Assembly: GCA_031277235.1 (NCBI GenBank)
Contig: JAITMT010000469.1
Location: 1-6,223, forward strand
Length of the DNA: 6,223 nucleotides
Reading direction: 5' to 3'
DNA from: Tannerella sp.
GTDB taxonomy: Bacteria > Bacteroidota > Bacteroidia > Bacteroidales > Tannerellaceae
Part shown: positions 4,225-6,223 of the stretch, in pieces
Layout: each line of letters opens with the position of its first letter
How positions within the stretch are numbered: the first letter of the stretch is position 1
Position numbers and translations under genes: made by a program
Notes under the pieces: generated by a model
Told to the model about the DNA's origin: nothing
Database searches by the model: none
The model's input: only the letters and a program-made list of their open reading frames with translations

Positions 4225-6223
4225 ATGATAATCAGAAAATTACTTCTTTTACTATTTCTGAATTATTTCTTCGTACAAATTTCTTTAGGCGAAGGATGGC
4301 TAAGAATCAATCAGTTAGGCTATCTTCCCAACAGCGTGAAAGTGGCGGTTTATATTTCGGATAAGGAAACGGACAATCCCGTTTTTACCGTAAAAGACGC
4401 AAAATCAAACGTTTCCGTTTTTTCAGGCAAAGGTCTGAAAACCAATGCAAAACGGTGGGCTATGCAAACAGCCATGCGATTGAATTTTTCGGAAATCGAC
4501 AAAAACGGCGAATATTATCTCGAATGTAATGGCGTTAAATCGCCTGTTTTTCAGATCAATAACGGAGTTTATGACGGGACGGCTGATTTTCTGCTCCAAT
4601 ATATGCGTCAACAGCGATGCGGCTACAACCCTTATTTGGACACGGTTTGCCATCAGCATGACGGCTATATCGTGTATCAACCCGGACATGCGGGCGAAAA
4701 AATTGACGTGCGCGGCGGCTGGCACGACGCCTCCGACTGCCTGCAATACCTGCCCACATCGGCAAATGCCACGTTTCAAATGCTTTTTGCCTGGCAACAA
4801 ACGCCCGATAAAACCGTTTTCAAGGACGAACACACGGCTGCGGGCAAAAAAGGGAGCAACGGAATCCCCGACATCCTGGATGAAATCAAGTGGGGGCTGG
4901 AGTGGATGGCGCGCATGAATCCCGATTCGGCGGTGATGTTCAACCAGATTGCAGACGACCGCGACCATGCGGGGATGCGCTTACCACAGTATGATTCAGT
5001 TGATTACGGCTACGGAAAAGGGCTTGGGCGACCCGTATATTTCATCACGGGCGAGCCGCAGGGCTTGGGTAAATATAAAAACCGCTCGACAGGCGTTTCC
5101 TCGTCGGCGGGAAAGTTCGCGTCGGCTTTCGCGCTGGGCGCCGAGACATTCAAAAATATAGACCCCGAATTTGCCCTAACTCTCTCAAAAAAAGCCGCTT
5201 CCGCCTATCGTTTTGGAGAGGCTATTCCCGGTAATTTCCAGACGGCTTGCACGGTTTCGCCCTATTTCTACGAAGAGGATAACTGGGTGGATGACATGGA
5301 ATTGGCGGCGGCGGCGCTTTTCGACGTTTCCGGCGATTTGCTGTGGTTGAAAAAGGCTGATTATTGGGGTGTGCTTGAGGAAGTTACGCCCTGGATGGAA
5401 CTCTATCGCGCCCGCCATTATCAGTTTTATCCGTTTGTGAATATCGGGCACTATTATTTGGCGCAACAAACACAAAATAAGGAAATTAGCGCAAAATATA
5501 AAGACTTTATGAAAAAAGGGCTGGAGATGATGCTGAACCGGGCAAAAGATTTCAACGATCCGTTCCTGAACGGAGCGCCTTTCATCTGGTGTTCCAACAA
5601 TCTCGTGGCGGCGGCAATCACGCAGGCGCGGCTCTACAACGAGGTTTCGGGCGACGACGCCTATCTCGAAATGGAAGCGGCGTTGCGCGATTGGCTGTTC
5701 GGCTGCAATCCGTGGGGCACTTCGATGATTTGCGGCTTGCCTGCCCATGGCGATTCGCCCGAAAGGGTGCATTCGTTTGTGGTGGAAATCAATCAGGATA
5801 ACACTTTTGGCGGCTTGGTGGACGGTCCCGTCTATCGAAAAATCTACGAGAACCTGCTGGGTATCAGTCTGAAATACGAAGATCCCTATATTCCTTTCAA
5901 CAACGGCGAAGCCGTCTATCACGACGATCCGGGCGATTACTCGACCAACGAACCTACGATGGACGGCACGGCAAGCCTGACATTTTACCTCTCCAACATG
6001 CAGAAACTCGGAAAGGGCAAGAAAAAAGTAATTGACAATCAGGGCGCTACAATCAAGATAGAGTCTGACCGCAAAATTGTACATCTGATTTTTTCGGCGG
6101 ATACGCAATTTGAAGGTGCGGACGCCATTTTGAGAACGTTGGATAAAAACGGTGTGAAAGCATCCTTTTTTCTGACGGGCAATTGCTTGAGAATGAAAGA
6201 ATTTGAAAATATTATCAAGCGAA
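4225..6223 (+). CDS. Secreted GH9 glycoside hydrolase fused to a NodB-type deacetylase domain (3' end outside window)
   Basis: Frame open from ATG 4225 to the window edge, 666 residues visible and no stop. Residues 1-22 are a Sec signal peptide (IRK, then a Leu/Phe-rich core) without a lipobox Cys, so the protein is probably periplasmic or secreted. Residues ~24-110 start 'WLRINQLGYLP', the hallmark of the CelD_N Ig-like domain preceding GH9 catalytic domains. The GH9 (alpha/alpha)6 domain covers ~115-593: 'GGWHDASDCLQY' (164-175) matches GGWYDAGDHxKF, with catalytic Asp pair D168/D171; 'GIPDILDEIKWGLEWM' (213-228) is the family's PDxLDExKWxxDWM; 'DYSTNEPTMDGTA' (571-583) carries the general acid E576. 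The canonical PHHR motif is replaced by 'SPERVHSF' (511-518). After a Lys-rich linker (594-602), residues ~617-666 begin a NodB/CE4-like domain ('GVKASFFLTGN'). GH9 enzymes include endoglucanases but also exo-glucosaminidases, so calling it a cellulase would overreach. It closes the visible operon and likely depolymerises or deacetylates the glycan whose sugars the upstream genes use. Confidence -1.
   Translation, partial: MIIRKLLLLLFLNYFFVQISLGEGWLRINQLGYLPNSVKVAVYISDKETDNPVFTVKDAKSNVSVFSGKGLKTNAKRWAMQTAMRLNFSEIDKNGEYYLECNGVKSPVFQINNGVYDGTADFLLQYMRQQRCGYNPYLDTVCHQHDGYIVYQPGHAGEKIDVRGGWHDASDCLQYLPTSANATFQMLFAWQQTPDKTVFKDEHTAAGKKGSNGIPDILDEIKWGLEWMARMNPDSAVMFNQIADDRDHAGMRLPQYDSVDYGYGKGLGRPVYFITGEPQGLGKYKNRSTGVSSSAGKFASAFALGAETFKNIDPEFALTLSKKAASAYRFGEAIPGNFQTACTVSPYFYEEDNWVDDMELAAAALFDVSGDLLWLKKADYWGVLEEVTPWMELYRARHYQFYPFVNIGHYYLAQQTQNKEISAKYKDFMKKGLEMMLNRAKDFNDPFLNGAPFIWCSNNLVAAAITQARLYNEVSGDDAYLEMEAALRDWLFGCNPWGTSMICGLPAHGDSPERVHSFVVEINQDNTFGGLVDGPVYRKIYENLLGISLKYEDPYIPFNNGEAVYHDDPGDYSTNEPTMDGTASLTFYLSNMQKLGKGKKKVIDNQGATIKIESDRKIVHLIFSADTQFEGADAILRTLDKNGVKASFFLTGNCLRMKEFENIIKR

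Noticed and set aside
4423..4968. Minus- and plus-strand open frames (181 codons minus; 129 codons plus at 4529-4918) at the 5' half of the last gene
   Set aside because: Both overlap the CelD_N/GH9 coding frame, and neither shows a domain or plausible start context.
5185..6108. A 307-codon open frame on the minus strand
   Set aside because: It lies wholly opposite the GH9 gene, whose plus-strand frame shows conserved catalytic motifs throughout. The minus-strand product is rich in Arg, His, Val and Phe, has no recognisable motif and looks like a mirror effect of codon bias.
1..6223. A classic polysaccharide utilisation locus
   Set aside because: No SusC/TonB receptor, SusD-like lipoprotein, hybrid two-component system or sigma/anti-sigma pair is visible. 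Such genes could lie outside the window, but nothing here supports the label.

Overview
The window is a stretch of bacterial chromosome carrying six genes, all on the plus strand and closely packed. It reads like a Bacteroidota genome. None of the five visible start codons has a Shine-Dalgarno sequence; all have A/T-rich leaders instead. The protein types (YngK/DUF187-like hydrolase, FucP-like sugar permease, GH9 joined to a NodB domain) also fit that phylum. This assignment is an inference, because there is no rRNA or marker gene here.

Layout: (1) 1-534, the 3' end of a GHL10/DUF187 glycoside hydrolase-like protein with a C-terminal fibronectin-III-like domain. (2) 537-1487, a divergent ROK-family sugar kinase. 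(3) 1499-2656, a 12-helix MFS sugar permease of the FHS/FucP type. (4) 2664-3425, a SIS-domain phosphosugar-binding protein of the UPF0309 kind. (5) 3464-4207, a creatininase-superfamily metal-dependent amidohydrolase. (6) 4225 to the window end, a secreted protein with a CelD-type Ig-like domain, a GH9 catalytic domain and the start of a NodB/polysaccharide-deacetylase domain. This last gene has no stop codon inside the window and is easily missed by an ORF caller that needs both ends. Gaps between genes are 2, 11, 7, 38 and 17 bases, with no terminator or recognisable promoter in any of them, so the set is probably one transcript that began upstream and continues downstream.

Working model (inference): the two exported hydrolases (GHL10 and GH9-NodB) trim or deacetylate a glycan outside the cytoplasm, the MFS permease imports the released sugar, the ROK kinase phosphorylates it, and the SIS and creatininase-like proteins process the sugar phosphate or an amide/N-linked derivative of it. 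A deacetylase domain and an amidohydrolase in the same cluster point to an amino or N-acylated sugar, but the substrate cannot be read from the sequence. There is no SusC/SusD pair, regulator, RNA gene, mobile element or CRISPR array in the window.

Most worth a second look are the combination of genes as a possible uncharacterised sugar-catabolic pathway, the GH9-NodB fusion with altered active-site motifs, and the ROK kinase that has lost most of the family's zinc motif and the usual GExGH sugar-binding motif.
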